A stretch of DNA of 64,000 bases from Symsagittifera roscoffensis (taxonomy: Eukaryota > Xenacoelomorpha > Acoela > Convolutidae). This document shows, piece by piece, positions 30,605-42,060 of the stretch; the stretch's first letter is position 1; each line of letters starts with the position of its first letter. The translations under genes and the position numbers were made by a program. The stretch is taken from contig NC_087064.1 in NCBI RefSeq assembly GCF_963678635.1, positions 80,008,726 to 80,072,725 on the forward strand, read 5' to 3'. A model generated the notes under the pieces. The model saw nothing but the letters and a program-made list of their open reading frames with translations. It searched no databases and was not told the DNA's origin.

Positions 30605-31014
30605 TGGAACCTGATCTAAACTACATTTTATGATTGGATAAATTAGATATTTTACCATTGTAAAGTATTTAATATTAACCAATCATGATCCATCTAACTA
30701 ACAACCCACTTATTTGTAAGTGCTGAAATTACTTGTAATTTCAGCACCAGAGAGATTTGAATTTAACTTAGAAATTAGTTGACTCTCCAAGAGAACTTCA
30801 GCAGCCGCAATAAACCAGTATACCCTAGATCTATTGAGCCTAGCAGAGACTAGTTAAACAACCTGAGACTAGATAGTATAAGAGTAAGATTAGGATCGGT
30901 ATTAGACTAAGAAGTTGCACGAATCTATCCGGCCGAAAATAAGATAGCGTGACGAGCAGACGGTGTACCCTATCCGAAATTACTCTATGAGTTAACCACC
31001 TCGGTTATAACTCA
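30605..31014 (+). repeat. 3' LTR (410 bp)
   Basis: Appears identical to 12132-12541. AATAAA at 30809-30814 is the likely poly(A) signal, and the hairpin is at 30720-30747. It is followed by the target duplicate GTAG at 31015-31018. Confidence 0.95.
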
Positions 31015-31360
31015 GTAGCGAATTTAGGAGGGGCGGTGTAGTGAACGCCCCCCCCGCTCAGGGATTCGACCCCCTGCCGACCCAAAGGGTCCCCCTTTGT
31101 ACTATTTTGAGATATCTATTTTTGGTGGTGTACCCGCCAGTATACACTAATTTTTCAGGGGGAGTGCGCGCCAAAAAAACCGATTATTTGGTCGAAATTT
31201 TCCAAAAATTGCATAAAAACGCCTTTTTTGGCCTGTTTTTTTCACAAATTTGCCTGCGGCGCAGAAAGTTAGGTCAAATTGAGGTCTTTATAGTTATGTA
31301 GGAGAGCTCAGAAAATCATTTTGGTCGACTTAAAAAAAGGTCAACAAAGTTTTCAAAATT
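31015..31360 (-). mobile_element. hAT-like element H1, body resuming after the LTR element
   Basis: GCGAATTTAGGAGGGGCGG completes the terminus begun at 12126. The body follows other family H copies in reverse: GGGATTCGACCCCCTGCCGA, AGTGCGCGCCAAAAAAACCG, GCCTGCGGCGCAGAAAG and GGTCGACTTAAAAAAAGGTC. It loses similarity near 31360 before the opposite end, so the copy is truncated. Family H is non-autonomous, with CAGGGGCGGATCTAGG-type ends and, at H3, 8-bp duplications. Both features are usual for hAT. Confidence 0.7.
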
Positions 31361-32613
31361 ATTTTGTTATCGTTCCTGAACTTTTCATTTTTTGGTTTCT
31401 TGGTATGGCCAAAAAAAGTATTTATAAAAAAATTGGGAACTTTTACCAAGAAATCATTTCTAAAAAACATGATCCTTTCTTACAGTAACACTAAAGCTGC
31501 GACGGATCAAATTGAAATATGTAATTGAATTTTTGACGCTAAAAGAGAATAACGATTCAAATAGTAATGGAAAATCGCTTGATTTTGTGACGTATTGCTT
31601 CTGCATTTGAAAGCGGTTGTGGTCTCGGGTGATCAATTACGCAAGCCATTAATGGCCTTACGATGAAAAGAATTGTTCACTTGAACAATAATAAGACATT
31701 TTTGAATACAATCGGCACCAGTTTATGAGCGAACAGAGAAAACAGCAGACTTTCGTATACTGCAAAGGTTAACAGATAAGCGGACAGGCAGTCAAGTAAA
31801 AATCGAAGAGCCAATAGGTTGATTTTTGACCACGTCAGACAATCCAATAGAAATTAGCGTGGGGGGCATACATGACTTAAATCAAATTTCAGATACGGCC
31901 GGTATAAGATGAGAAGGAACGCTATTAGTTTAGTTTGAATAAATATCAGCGAAGCGGCGTTATTGTTTGTTTATTCTTTGTTTCAAAAATACCGCGAGCA
32001 AAATGGAATTTCAATTTTGGAAAAAAAGGTTGAAAAAAGACAAGATTTTGCAGCAAGCTCTGCTAAAAATATTGATTATGCAGTTTAAGCAAAGGCCAGT
32101 CGGTATTCCCTTATTTCCGTCGGCGGGCGCATTTCTTTTATTTGAAAGCCATGCATTGCGCAAAAACTTCACTAATCTTTTCACTCAACATCAGTGAGGG
32201 GAAATAAAGTAAAGAAAGCAAGCAGGAAATCGGCCTTGTTAATTTGTACACGCTCTAAAATCAGCTTCGAGTTATCGTCGTCATCAGATCAAGTTTTTCC
32301 CCAAAATCTGCCCCAAGTAATCTGGGCTAGGAAATTTAGGATAGCATTACGGTAAATAATGAGCTTCAAATGTCATTTAGGTATAATGGGAAAATGAGCT
32401 GGGCCTAGTGATGTACATTGATACAGTCCAAATTTAGTTTCAAAGGGCATAAAATCAGAGACAATCGGCAAGAGTAACTTTAGATCATGCTCATTTAATG
32501 CCTCCAAAAGATCGCCTTCAATTAGTTTTTTTAGCAAATCTAATGTTTTTTCATGCTGCGAATGTTGCAATTACCGTGTAATTTTAGCTAGTATAGCCAA
32601 ATAGTATCAGCTG
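31361..32613. other. AT-rich stretch, no gene seen
   Basis: No supported gene or recognised repeat. The short frame around 31967-32197 has no recognisable domain. Confidence 0.45.
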
Positions 32614-33710
32614 CCCGGGTCGAGGTGCTCACTTTATGTTTCGACCGTCTCGGCCAAAAATCGGTATGTTTCTATCGTCTCGACCAAATTTGGTATGCTT
32701 TGAACGTGCTCGACCGAAACAAATGTGCTCGACCGTGCTTGACCCAAGAAAGATATGTTTCGACCGTGCTAGGCCAAAACCACAAAGAGTCAAGCTGGCT
32801 AAGGGCCTAATGATTGGCTTTGACTGCTCCGAAAGGCTTTTTTGGTCTATTAGTGCTTAAAGTTTTTCCGAATTTTGGAGGTGAAAAAAAATAAACTTTT
32901 TGAGTCTAAAGACTTAATAAACTTCAATGTCATTTATAAATTACAATTCTCATTGCACAAAGTAGGACCGTGCTGAGTGGGTCTTTGCAAAATTTTGCCG
33001 ATTGTTTTGATCTGTCTTTGAAACAGTCAATTCGTGAAAAATGTAGAGAAAACTTTATTAAAAATCTGAAAAACTATTTCTTATTTTAGCTCCAAGATAA
33101 TGATAACGTTTCCCATTTGACTAATTGCTAAAATAAAACTTGAGATTTTTGTTTCATACATGACTGAAGGTTTCATCTGATTGTTTTATAGCTTTCTCTT
33201 TTTGTGTGACAATTTTGTCGCTAAAAAAGAAGCAAAAATTTTGTCGCTACAAAATTTTTGCTTCAACAATTTTAGGACCATGCGTAGGCCATCTCTTGAT
33301 GCGCCTGTATATGATCAGCAAATATGCTGGTCTAGCTAGCTGCGCAATATAAATACATATATGCTGGATAAATTTGCTGTATGCGTCTTTTCACAGTTTT
33401 GCGAGCAAAAAATTTGACAAAAATTCATTTCTCGATCTGCTCAATTCAAATTTTGAACGTGCTCGAAGTATGTTTCGACGGTGCTCGAAGTATGTTTCGA
33501 TCGTTCTAGAGTTATGTTTCGACCGTTCTCTAGGTATAGTTGGACCAAGCTCGACCGTGCTCGACTGTGCTCGAACGTGCTCGAGGTATGTTTCGAATTT
33601 GTGCTCAACTCAAACCCCTGTCTTGACGATTCTTTTTCGTTCAAGCACTGACATAGGCTTGACTTTGAAAGTCGAAACTTTGAAAGTGAAAGTGAGCACC
33701 TCGACCCGGG
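32614..33710. mobile_element. Family C inverted-repeat element with subterminal minisatellite
   Basis: CCCGGGTCGAGGTGCTCACT at 32614-32633 is exactly inverted at 33691-33710; the perfect match is 22 bp. Next to both ends are degenerate repeats of about 20 bp built on TATGTTTCGACCGTGCTCGA. The centre (32820-33400) is AT-rich and non-coding. About 1.1 kb, no transposase, so a non-autonomous DNA transposon. The flanks do not give a clean target duplication. Confidence 0.8.
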
Positions 33711-36700
33711 TGATACCCAAATTAAACCAAAATCAGATACTCATTCCGAAATTCTGCAATCAAACCATAGTCGTTTAAACCCAAAACTCAAAGGTCATCC
33801 AATTAACATCTGATTCTTTTAGCTACAATGTCATTTTTTCTCGATCGAAGTGCACGATTTATGTTAAAACAATTAATATCAATTTAAAACAAGCTAACAG
33901 GAAATGCTCAGTCCCATTTTTACAGGAAAGCATACGCAGTATGTTATTTCCTAGTATAGTACAGATAATTGAAAACTGTGAGCCCCTAACCGACTGCATT
34001 ATTATAGCCAAAAATAGGAAAGCCCAGTGTTATATAAAAAAAGAAACAGTTCAACATTTCCGCAAAAAAGTCAATGTATTTTAGTTATTGACCCTTGAAC
34101 TAGTATTTTTGTCGTCGCATGTACTGCATACGAGTGGAGAAACAGATTTTTGTTAGGGAAATGTATGCCGAGAATATTTTGAGGAGAACACAAATTTTGA
34201 ATAAGTTAAAGCTTCTAAACCGCCGTATCAAAGTTTGGAATATATCTTTCAAAAATTCGAAACAGCCCTCTATCGTGACCAATTTCATTAAAAAAATTTC
34301 GTAAAAAAATTGAGTGCAATACAAAATGCTGGATAAAACTAAACATAACACAACCAATATTAAGTGCAATCATGCAATTTTTCAGACCCAAATAAAACAC
34401 AGGAAAAAAATGCAGCACAACAGTTTAAAATCAAGTTATCTAAAAGTTTAATATGACTTCCAATGTTTTCTTCGCAAGCTTTTGTTCTTGTCACCAAAGT
34501 TCGTGTAAATGAAAGCCAAGCATAGTTTAAAGAAAACAAGCATAGCCGGTTACTGTGAAAGTAGCACAAAAACATCCAAACATGGTCTTGAAAAAAAAAT
34601 GTTTTCAGATTAGGTTCCTTTTTTCTGCATGTTGTGATAAAAAACATCTAAGCGACATAAACATATATTTTAGGTGTATTTAACATTGATACTAAAAAAC
34701 CATTAGAAAACTAATTTTGTAGAAAAATGATTTGAAAAACAAAAAATTGTTAGAAAAAGTTCAAAAAAAAAACAAATTTTTTAAACATTTTTTGCAGAAA
34801 AATTTTGAGTTTTGAACTTTCTGTTTGACAAATTAGCGCAAAAAACTACAAAAAACTAAATTTATTCAAACAAAACCAAGCCCGGTGCAAATATTCACGG
34901 TTGAAACTAAGCATAGAAAAGCGTTTGTAAGCATGCTTATTATCACCTGATTAGATTGAAATTAGACCAAAAATCAAAATTTTCAAACTGGTTTGTCTCG
35001 ACACTAAGAAAATTGACTGTCATTCAATTTGTCTCGAATGACTGTCATTCAAAATTGATTTGTCTCGAATCACGACTGCAAAAGCTGTCTAGTGAATAAT
35101 TGTGATAAACCAAAAATCTAACTGACCGATATTCAATTGACCATTTTCAAAGAAAATATTTTGGCAATAGTCCTTCTCTTGAGTCAGAGAATTTTTCAGC
35201 TCCTTTCGTTTTTTGAAAAACGCGTTTTAGAGCAAAATCCACAATTTTATCCATTTATATGTTATCAAATATAGCAAAACTATTAAATTGCGTAGTCCCA
35301 ATGACCCATCCCAAGCTGTCAAGTCGTCAAAACTTCGTCTCAGACCCAAAAAAAAATAGAGAAAAAAATGCAGCAAAGTAGTTTTACCTTTGAAACGAAG
35401 TTTTCTTAATGGTTCCTTTAGTTAATCAAAAAACGCACTTTAGAGCGAAATCCAAAATTTTATCTTTTTATATATAATCAAAAATAGCAGACAAAGTCAA
35501 AATTCTGCAAACATCTGTTTCGATGTCAGGTTTTTATATTGATTTTAAAAAATTCAATTTCTGATCGTTTTTTTTGGATTCAAAGTTATTACCCAGAGCT
35601 TTCAGTTAAGAAACTTTCAGGAAATTTTTTTTTAATGATATACAGCCAGTCACTGTGTGTATTGTCAAGAGAAATTTTGGCTGAATGTTTTTTTCAAAAA
35701 CAATAAGAATGGTTTTTTGCTGACCAAATACTTCATACAGGTGCGAATCACATCAGTCGTTTTATAATCAAACTACTTGTTATAAGATGAAAAATTTTGC
35801 TTTTTTCAAAAAGTTTTTCAACAACCTGTCAAAAAAATAATGACAAATTTTTATCATATTCAATTGCGCCGACTCAGAGTTTTTAATAAGTTCGTAATCG
35901 GATAGATTAGCTTCAACGTTACAGTTTAATGGAAAGAGTAGTTTTTGTGCAACCTAATTTTCCCATATAGCCAATTTTCGAATTGCATTAAAAATTTTTT
36001 CTTTATGAGCTATAAACATAAGTATGTTTCAGTTTGATTGAAACTTTTTCTCAAAGTTTCAATCAAACTTTTTCTCAAAGTTTCAAACTTTTTCACAAGT
36101 TTGTCTGGGTAAAAAATAATTACTGCGAGCAAAATTGCTTTAAGTAGGACTACTGGTATCATGTGAGTCTCTGACTCATCGGATTGTCCTTTAAGATAGT
36201 TTGATGTAGTTTCTGGCAAAATTGCAGAAAAATTGTGAGGTAGTTTCACTTGAAGAGAGTTGTGTACAACAATTGATCCAAAGCTTTCAGGAGATGTTTT
36301 TCAGTGTTTGAAATTTAATAATTTATTCCCGTAGCAAACAAAGGGATAATTTTATTCAACTGCTACTTCTAAGATCAACATTTTAAGCGCAATTTCTCGC
36401 ATAGGTGTTACAAAACACTTGACTGATAATTTTCGGAAGCAATTAGTTCTTTATGCAAGATTTTATGCAAAAGTAAATAAAAATCATACATTATAATTTA
36501 CTTTCAAATTTTTGATATGAGATGACATTCAAAAAGAAAATCAGTATATAATCAAGAAATCTGTTTATTTTTGATATATAAAATTGAAAACTATCTACAT
36601 ACATATATTAATAACCTGAATATAATCTATAAAAACTCTCTATATAATCTGTAAGGAATGTGTATAGAAACTGTCAATCATTTGTAGAGAGTAGGTACCA

Positions 36701-37908
36701 TAAGAAGTACCAAAAAACAATTTTGGGTAGCTAATGAATTGTTTACCTCATATGGGATATGGGAGAACCGAAAGGATCAAAGAGCGAAAGTTGTTTTCTT
36801 TTACCAATAAAATTCCCCTTATATGCAAACTCAGTAAATGAAAAACCTTGACAAATGTGTTGTTTTTTGGTAATTTAAAAAAAAAACAGAAATTATTCAA
36901 TTTTAGGATATAAATTTGGTTCCAAAACGTTAAACAATTCAACCAATTGAATTCAGCCACAGTTACGAGCAATTTTTCAGCTTTGACAAGAAATAAGTGC
37001 ATGCTTCTGAGCTTGGTTTTTTTTACGAATTCCTAAAACAGTATATTAAGCAGTAATTTCCCGAATTTAGCATGGTTACAATCAGGAATTGATGAATTCA
37101 TCACAATTTCACAATCCAAGAGACAAAAATGCTGCCACTTAACCACCAGTTCAAAACATTAAGATCCGAATTTTTGGTAAGAACTAATAAACAGAAATCA
37201 AACTGTTAATGTTTTAAGTTTAAACAAAAATTTTCACTCAAGACATTTTCGGTCCTTCGTAGATTGGACGGTAGGCAATGAAAAGCCTTTGCGCTACCTG
37301 CGCGACTACTAATTACCGTCATGTGACCTATGTCAACTAAGAAGTCCCGATAGAAATTGAATATTGTATCAGACAATTTTCACCTCGATCATTGAGGAAA
37401 ACAACAATTTAGGATTATGCTTTGTTTGTATATTTGCCATTTACTGTTTTAAAACCAGAAGTATGCTTGCTTAAAGGAGACCTTTTAAAGATCTGAAGCG
37501 CAATAATAACTTGGTTGCTAGTGAGTATATTTAATGTATACAATGAATTCAAAAAATTGACCATTCAAGATTCTGTTGCTTTTAAAACCAGTTGTTTTAT
37601 TTCTTCAATGATCAGAGTTGGAAATTTTGCCGAGCCAAAATCAGTAGTTAGTTTTTAAAAAAAGGAACAAAGAATATGATAAACAAGCTGCTACAGAACA
37701 AGGGGTGCATGACCTTGTGATAAAACAAAAACTAAATTCAAGAAAAGATGTGAAACACAAACAGAAATTTTGATGAAAACAGCTGTTTCCTGTCACTGTT
37801 TTAAATTTTTTTGTACATATATTTTAAAAAGAACAACTAATTTGCGCAAATAAATTTTTAATCTTGTATAAAGGTTTTTTTCGCTAAAAAATAGACATAA
37901 ATTTAATT
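33711..37908. other. AT-rich stretch with local duplications, no gene seen
   Basis: No coding region supported. Local echoes: 35218-35300 and 35429-35510 are diverged copies (GCG-TTTAGAGC-AAATCCA-AATTTTATC-TTTATAT). CAGACCCAAA followed by GAAAAAAATGCAGCA occurs near 34382 and 35341. Confidence 0.45.
36045..36100. repeat. Short tandem repeat of about 24 bp
   Basis: ACTTTTTCTCAAAGTTTCAA recurs two to three times, with a variant CACAAGTTTG at the end. Locally it has partial dyad symmetry (GAAACTTT/AAAGTTTC). Confidence 0.8.
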
Positions 37909-38200
37909 CAGGGGTGGATCCAGGATTTTCTCAAGGGGGCGGATTTTAAAAAATTCGAAAATTTTGTCGACCTTTTTTTAAGGTCGACCAATTTGATTTT
38001 TTGAGCTCTACCAAATCAATATAAATATTCTAATTTGACCACATTTTCTGGAGTTTTCTGAAAAACTTTGACCAAAAATTTGCGGTTTTCTGGCGCGCGT
38101 CAACCCCACCCAAAAGTTAGTATATGGTGGCGACGAAGACACCTTTGAAAAATTTTGAGGTCAGTCATCCAAAACTGAGGCTAAAACCACAGGTTCGTAT
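37909..38200 (+). mobile_element. hAT-like element H2 (right end missing)
   Basis: Starts CAGGGGTGGATCCAGGATTT, then AGGGGGCGGATTTT, GGTCGACCAATTTGATTTTT, GAGCTC, TTTCTGGCGCGCGTCAAC and GTCATCCAAAACTGAGG, all in the order of the other copies. Similarity fades near 38200 before the opposite terminus. Confidence 0.7.
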
Positions 38201-38769
38201 ATTTAAAGCAGTCCCCTGTCTCACTGGCTTAGACCAGATTGTACTGACGGTGTTCTACAGTCAGTTTGATTGTTCAAAAAGCTCATTGTTAGAATCCCAA
38301 TGACTGTGTTTTTCTGCAATTTCCAAAGGGTGACCCACAGGGCATGTCAAACCCTGTGCTAAATGATTTTATTTAAAGAGCGCATACCCCTAAAGATGGT
38401 TCGCATTTGAAAGGTGGAAAGTCAGGCAACTTGCTACACATCCAAAATCAAATTCCTGGTAAATCAGTCAACTTCAAAAAAGGTCTGTAGGTTATATTTC
38501 AGGTACATTTGATTAACTCAAAGCTCTAGGCTGAGAACACTCGGGATCATTTTTTTGCAAGTCGAAAACAAATACCTCAAGTTAACATCAAAATAAGCCG
38601 AGTGATTTACCATATTAAAAATTCATCAGTTACAATGAGGTTTTGTCGAAATTTTGAGATTTCCTAACACTTTTTCTTTTTATAAGAAAAATCACTATGA
38701 AGTTTCTGCTTCGGTTTTAGTTTACGAAGAAATGTCACTCATCATATTTTTAGGTTTCTGAATTTTTGT
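38201..38769. other. No gene seen
   Basis: AT-rich spacer between H2 and a family C fragment. Nothing supported. Confidence 0.45.
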
Positions 38770-38945
38770 TTCACCTCTACGACTTCGACTATGCTCTAGC
38801 TATGTTTCGACTGTGCTCGACTGAATTTTGATATGATATGACCGTGTTTGACGCAAACCACTGCCTCGTCTATTCTTTCTAGCCGTGCGCATACATTATG
38901 CTCGACTTAGAATGTCAAAACATAGATTATAGGCAACTCGACCCG
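38770..38945 (-). mobile_element. Family C fragment
   Basis: Contains TATGTTTCGACTGTGCTCGA units and ends with ACTCGACCCGGGTA at 38945, matching the right end of the family C element at 32614-33710. The left end is not preserved. Confidence 0.65.
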
Positions 38946-41552
38946 GGTAGTTGGTTTTCAGGTGTCCAAGTCTGAAAACAGGCTAAATTGTTTTTACTTT
39001 GTTGAAGCAGCAAGTCAGCAACCAATGGGAAAAACTATGACAAAATAATTTTACCTGAAATGTTTAATTGAGAATCTTCACTTCATTTTGGTTCGTTTAC
39101 CTAAAGGTTTTTTGTTGGAATTTGATGGTAAGCCGCAAGTTGAATTTTCAAGTTTTGAAGACTAACAATATACCTATTTTATCAATTCTAGGGCTTCAAA
39201 GATTAAGTTGTTTTATTGAAGTTATTTAGCTCGCAACTATATGGTATCACCGCCCGTTAGTCGTTTTGTGAGGATTTGTTGATATATCGACTAAAGAATA
39301 TTAAAGGAATTCGATCCTGCGATTAACCCCTGGGCTAGTTGGTGGGAAAATTCGATTCGTTTTCTATCCCGATAAAATGGAAACAACAAACAAATTTGTA
39401 CAAAATAGTCCTTTTTAAGTCGAAGAAGAAAGAAAACAAGAAAGCAATGAGCTACGATTCTTGAAAAGGTTCTAAAGGATTCCCATTTTTAAATGTTCTT
39501 ACCTTTGAATTTCCTTTATTTGATTTCGACCAATTCCACTAAACGAATGAAGTTAACGTTAGCATAGATATAAAATAAAGTTCGCAAATGTAATAAGTGA
39601 ATTCTAATAAGGGTACTTTTCGAAGCAGAAAATGTTTTCTATTGTTTATATACCCGATTATAAAGTGGTCTTTTTTCAAGAGTTCCAAATGATGAATGTT
39701 CCACGGATACGACCAATAAACGATAACGATTATTTAAAAATGAACAACAATCAGTTCAAAAGGCAAAAACGAATAAGATGCAAATTTGTGTAAGACCATC
39801 AAAAATAAGGGAAAGACAATAGCGCAAGCTATAACTGAAGCAATCAGCAATTTTTAACGTTGTTCTTAATGTAGCGCGGTATGTAATCCGTTTTTTAAAG
39901 ACAGAATTAGCAAGCCATTAAAAAACATTTGAGCATTTGTAGTGGCGTCACCAATTGTGCATTATGTTTTATCATCTCAGCAATAAAATATGAAAATTGC
40001 AGCTACCAATTGCTTTGCCATTTCGTTCTCAAATAAAAAGCCATCTTGTTTTTCCCGGTATGGAAAAAACGCTACCGCAGTTTTTGATAGCTAAGTGGTT
40101 GTTGGCGAGAACTTCATTAACTAAAACGGCAATTTTTATATCAAGTAAGTATTACCATATAAGTCAATTTTGACGTTCGTAAGCCTCTATTGTTGAAAAC
40201 AGATCCAATTTAGTTATCTCTCCTTTCAATAACTAATTTTTTCCCGCTCTTTTTGGGATAAAATGCTGATGGAAAAAGGAGAATAAACCCAGCTAAGAAA
40301 CTGAAATCTATGTACCAATCATCGAAAGTGCAAACTGACGGCCGCTCTTTAGTCGTAAAAAATAACGGCCGCTATTTTTAATAAACCTAGCTGTCGTTTC
40401 TAAATATTATTGCAAGACAAAGTCTGAGATTTGGATTTTGGGGGCAGTATTTTTATGAATTACGGGCGAGGCTGGAAAAGACCCGTCTAAAGGACGTAAG
40501 GGGTAGTTTGAATTACAAAAGGGAAGTTAACGTAACCATATACGACGTAGAGTCTACTATTGCTGAGCGCGTGTTTCTTCCAGTCTTCACCCGCTATGCC
40601 TGCAATTTAATCAAACCGCGGAACGAAACACACACACGCCAACCGGGAGGGTTGTTCTTATGAAATGCTCGCTTTTCCCCATATAAGCTTTCACGCTTTG
40701 TTATTACATACAGGCGAGCAAAGAACAAATGAAGCAAATTCTTCAGCGCTTGTTCTTCAGCAAAAAAAGTGTAGGGTATTTTTACCCATTCACCACAACA
40801 CTTTTCCCATTGCCTTAATTTGGAAACATTTGTTGGTTGCTGCGAAAAAATGGTTTGAAAATATACGAAAGAGCGTGATAATTTTTTTATTCCTGACTAC
40901 GGAAGTTTTCTGAGAGGAGGGGCAAAAAATTATTTACGTTGAAAACACGCGCAGTATTCACACTACGCCATATACTCAATGTTACAGCATATATAGCCTT
41001 GTTGGTGTGCATATAGCAGCACTGTACGCGTCTCAGAAAGGAAATTGGGAAATGAAAAAAAATGGCGATAAGAGGTGAAAAAAGACATGCAGTCCCGTTA
41101 GAATATGCCTTGAAAAAAGGAACAGAAACAGAAAAATAGAGGGAGAAAATGGAAAGGGGGAAAAGTGTAAGCAACTCACACTGCTTCATTACCCATCTTA
41201 ACATTAATGAGGGGTAAAGTAACGCTTGTTAGCAGCTAAGATTCGCTGATTTTGCTGAGTTTTTCAATGATTGTGCTCTTAGTAATATATGTTTTTCACC
41301 AGACTGATACTATTCCTGCATCTTCATTAAATGTAGAGTGTAAAGTGTAAGAGGACAAAATTGGCAACTAATTGAGTTATAAACTATTATAGAAAGATAT
41401 TGAAATAGAATACAAACTGGATTAGCTATTGAACTATAAAAAAACTAACTAATCAAAAGTTTTATTATGAATTCATGGCCTTCTATATAATATAAAAACA
41501 TATTCGTACCGGTAAAAATTGAGGGACCGTAACTTAAGCATAAAGATAAAAG
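38946..41552. other. AT-rich stretch, no gene seen
   Basis: No supported coding sequence or recognised repeat. A purine-rich stretch with AACAGAAACAGAAAAATAGA lies at about 41080-41165. Confidence 0.45.
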
Positions 41553-42060
41553 AGGACTGCTCGTATATCAGGGCAAAGCTCTGCATGTTCCGAGTGCACT
41601 TAAAGCCAACTTAAAGTTTTTTGTTGAGTAAATGACAAAGCAGTTGGAAAAAAAGAGAAAAATTTACTTTCTTCATTTTATCCCTCCATACTCAATGTCA
41701 AGTAATGAGGGTGTGTTAAGCGTCTCGTATTATGTTAATAGATTTATATTGCTGGCCTCAATTCAATGTAAAACGCATTAATCCGCCGCTTACGCGTGTT
41801 ACCACAACGTAATATATCGCGCGTTAATTGTTATAAATTAGCCAAGTTAGCAATTTTCAAACCACCGTAATTTTACGAAAAATGATCTGAGGTAAAATAT
41901 CTTTTTTATATTTGAACTCAAGGCTACAATATCTTTCAGATGGTATTAAAATATTCTGTCAAAAACGCTTAGTTAAGAAGTCGAAAATTGACCGAATGAA
42001 AAAAAAACACCGAGCATAGATATTCCGCACTTTCTTCAAAAGTCGGAACAAATATCATTG
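41553..42060 (+). repeat. Family A repeat, copy A4 (diverged)
   Basis: Starts GGACTGCTCGTATATCAGGG. The core is GCCGCTTACGCGTGTTACC, ATATCGCGCGTTAATTGT, then TTACGAAAAATGATC. The terminal ATATTCCGCACTTTCTTC / AAGTCGGAACA hairpin closes it. More diverged than A2, A3 and A9. Confidence 0.7.

Larger units (their letters stand above)
12132..31014 (+). mobile_element. Complete 18.9-kb Ty3/Gypsy-type LTR retroelement
   Basis: Two 410-bp LTRs (12132-12541 and 30605-31014) show no difference on visual comparison. Both start TGGAAC and end ACTCA. The element is flanked by the 4-bp direct repeat GTAG (12128-12131, 31015-31018). The domain order protease, reverse transcriptase, RNase H, integrase defines the Ty3/Gypsy type. 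An envelope-like glycoprotein follows pol, as in errantivirus-like elements. Length is about two to three times the usual 5-9 kb for the group. Giant relatives are known, such as Burro in planarians and Ogre in plants. The plus strand of the internal region is notably poor in G (for example only two G in 22681-22740). The coding region has four in-frame TAA codons and six frame changes, so this copy may not be autonomous as assembled. Confidence 0.95.

Noticed and set aside
12132-31014. Alternative genetic code in which TAA means Gln
   Set aside because: Gag, the 602-codon ORF and reverse transcriptase are long without internal TAA, so TAA is not used routinely as sense; only four isolated sites need explaining.
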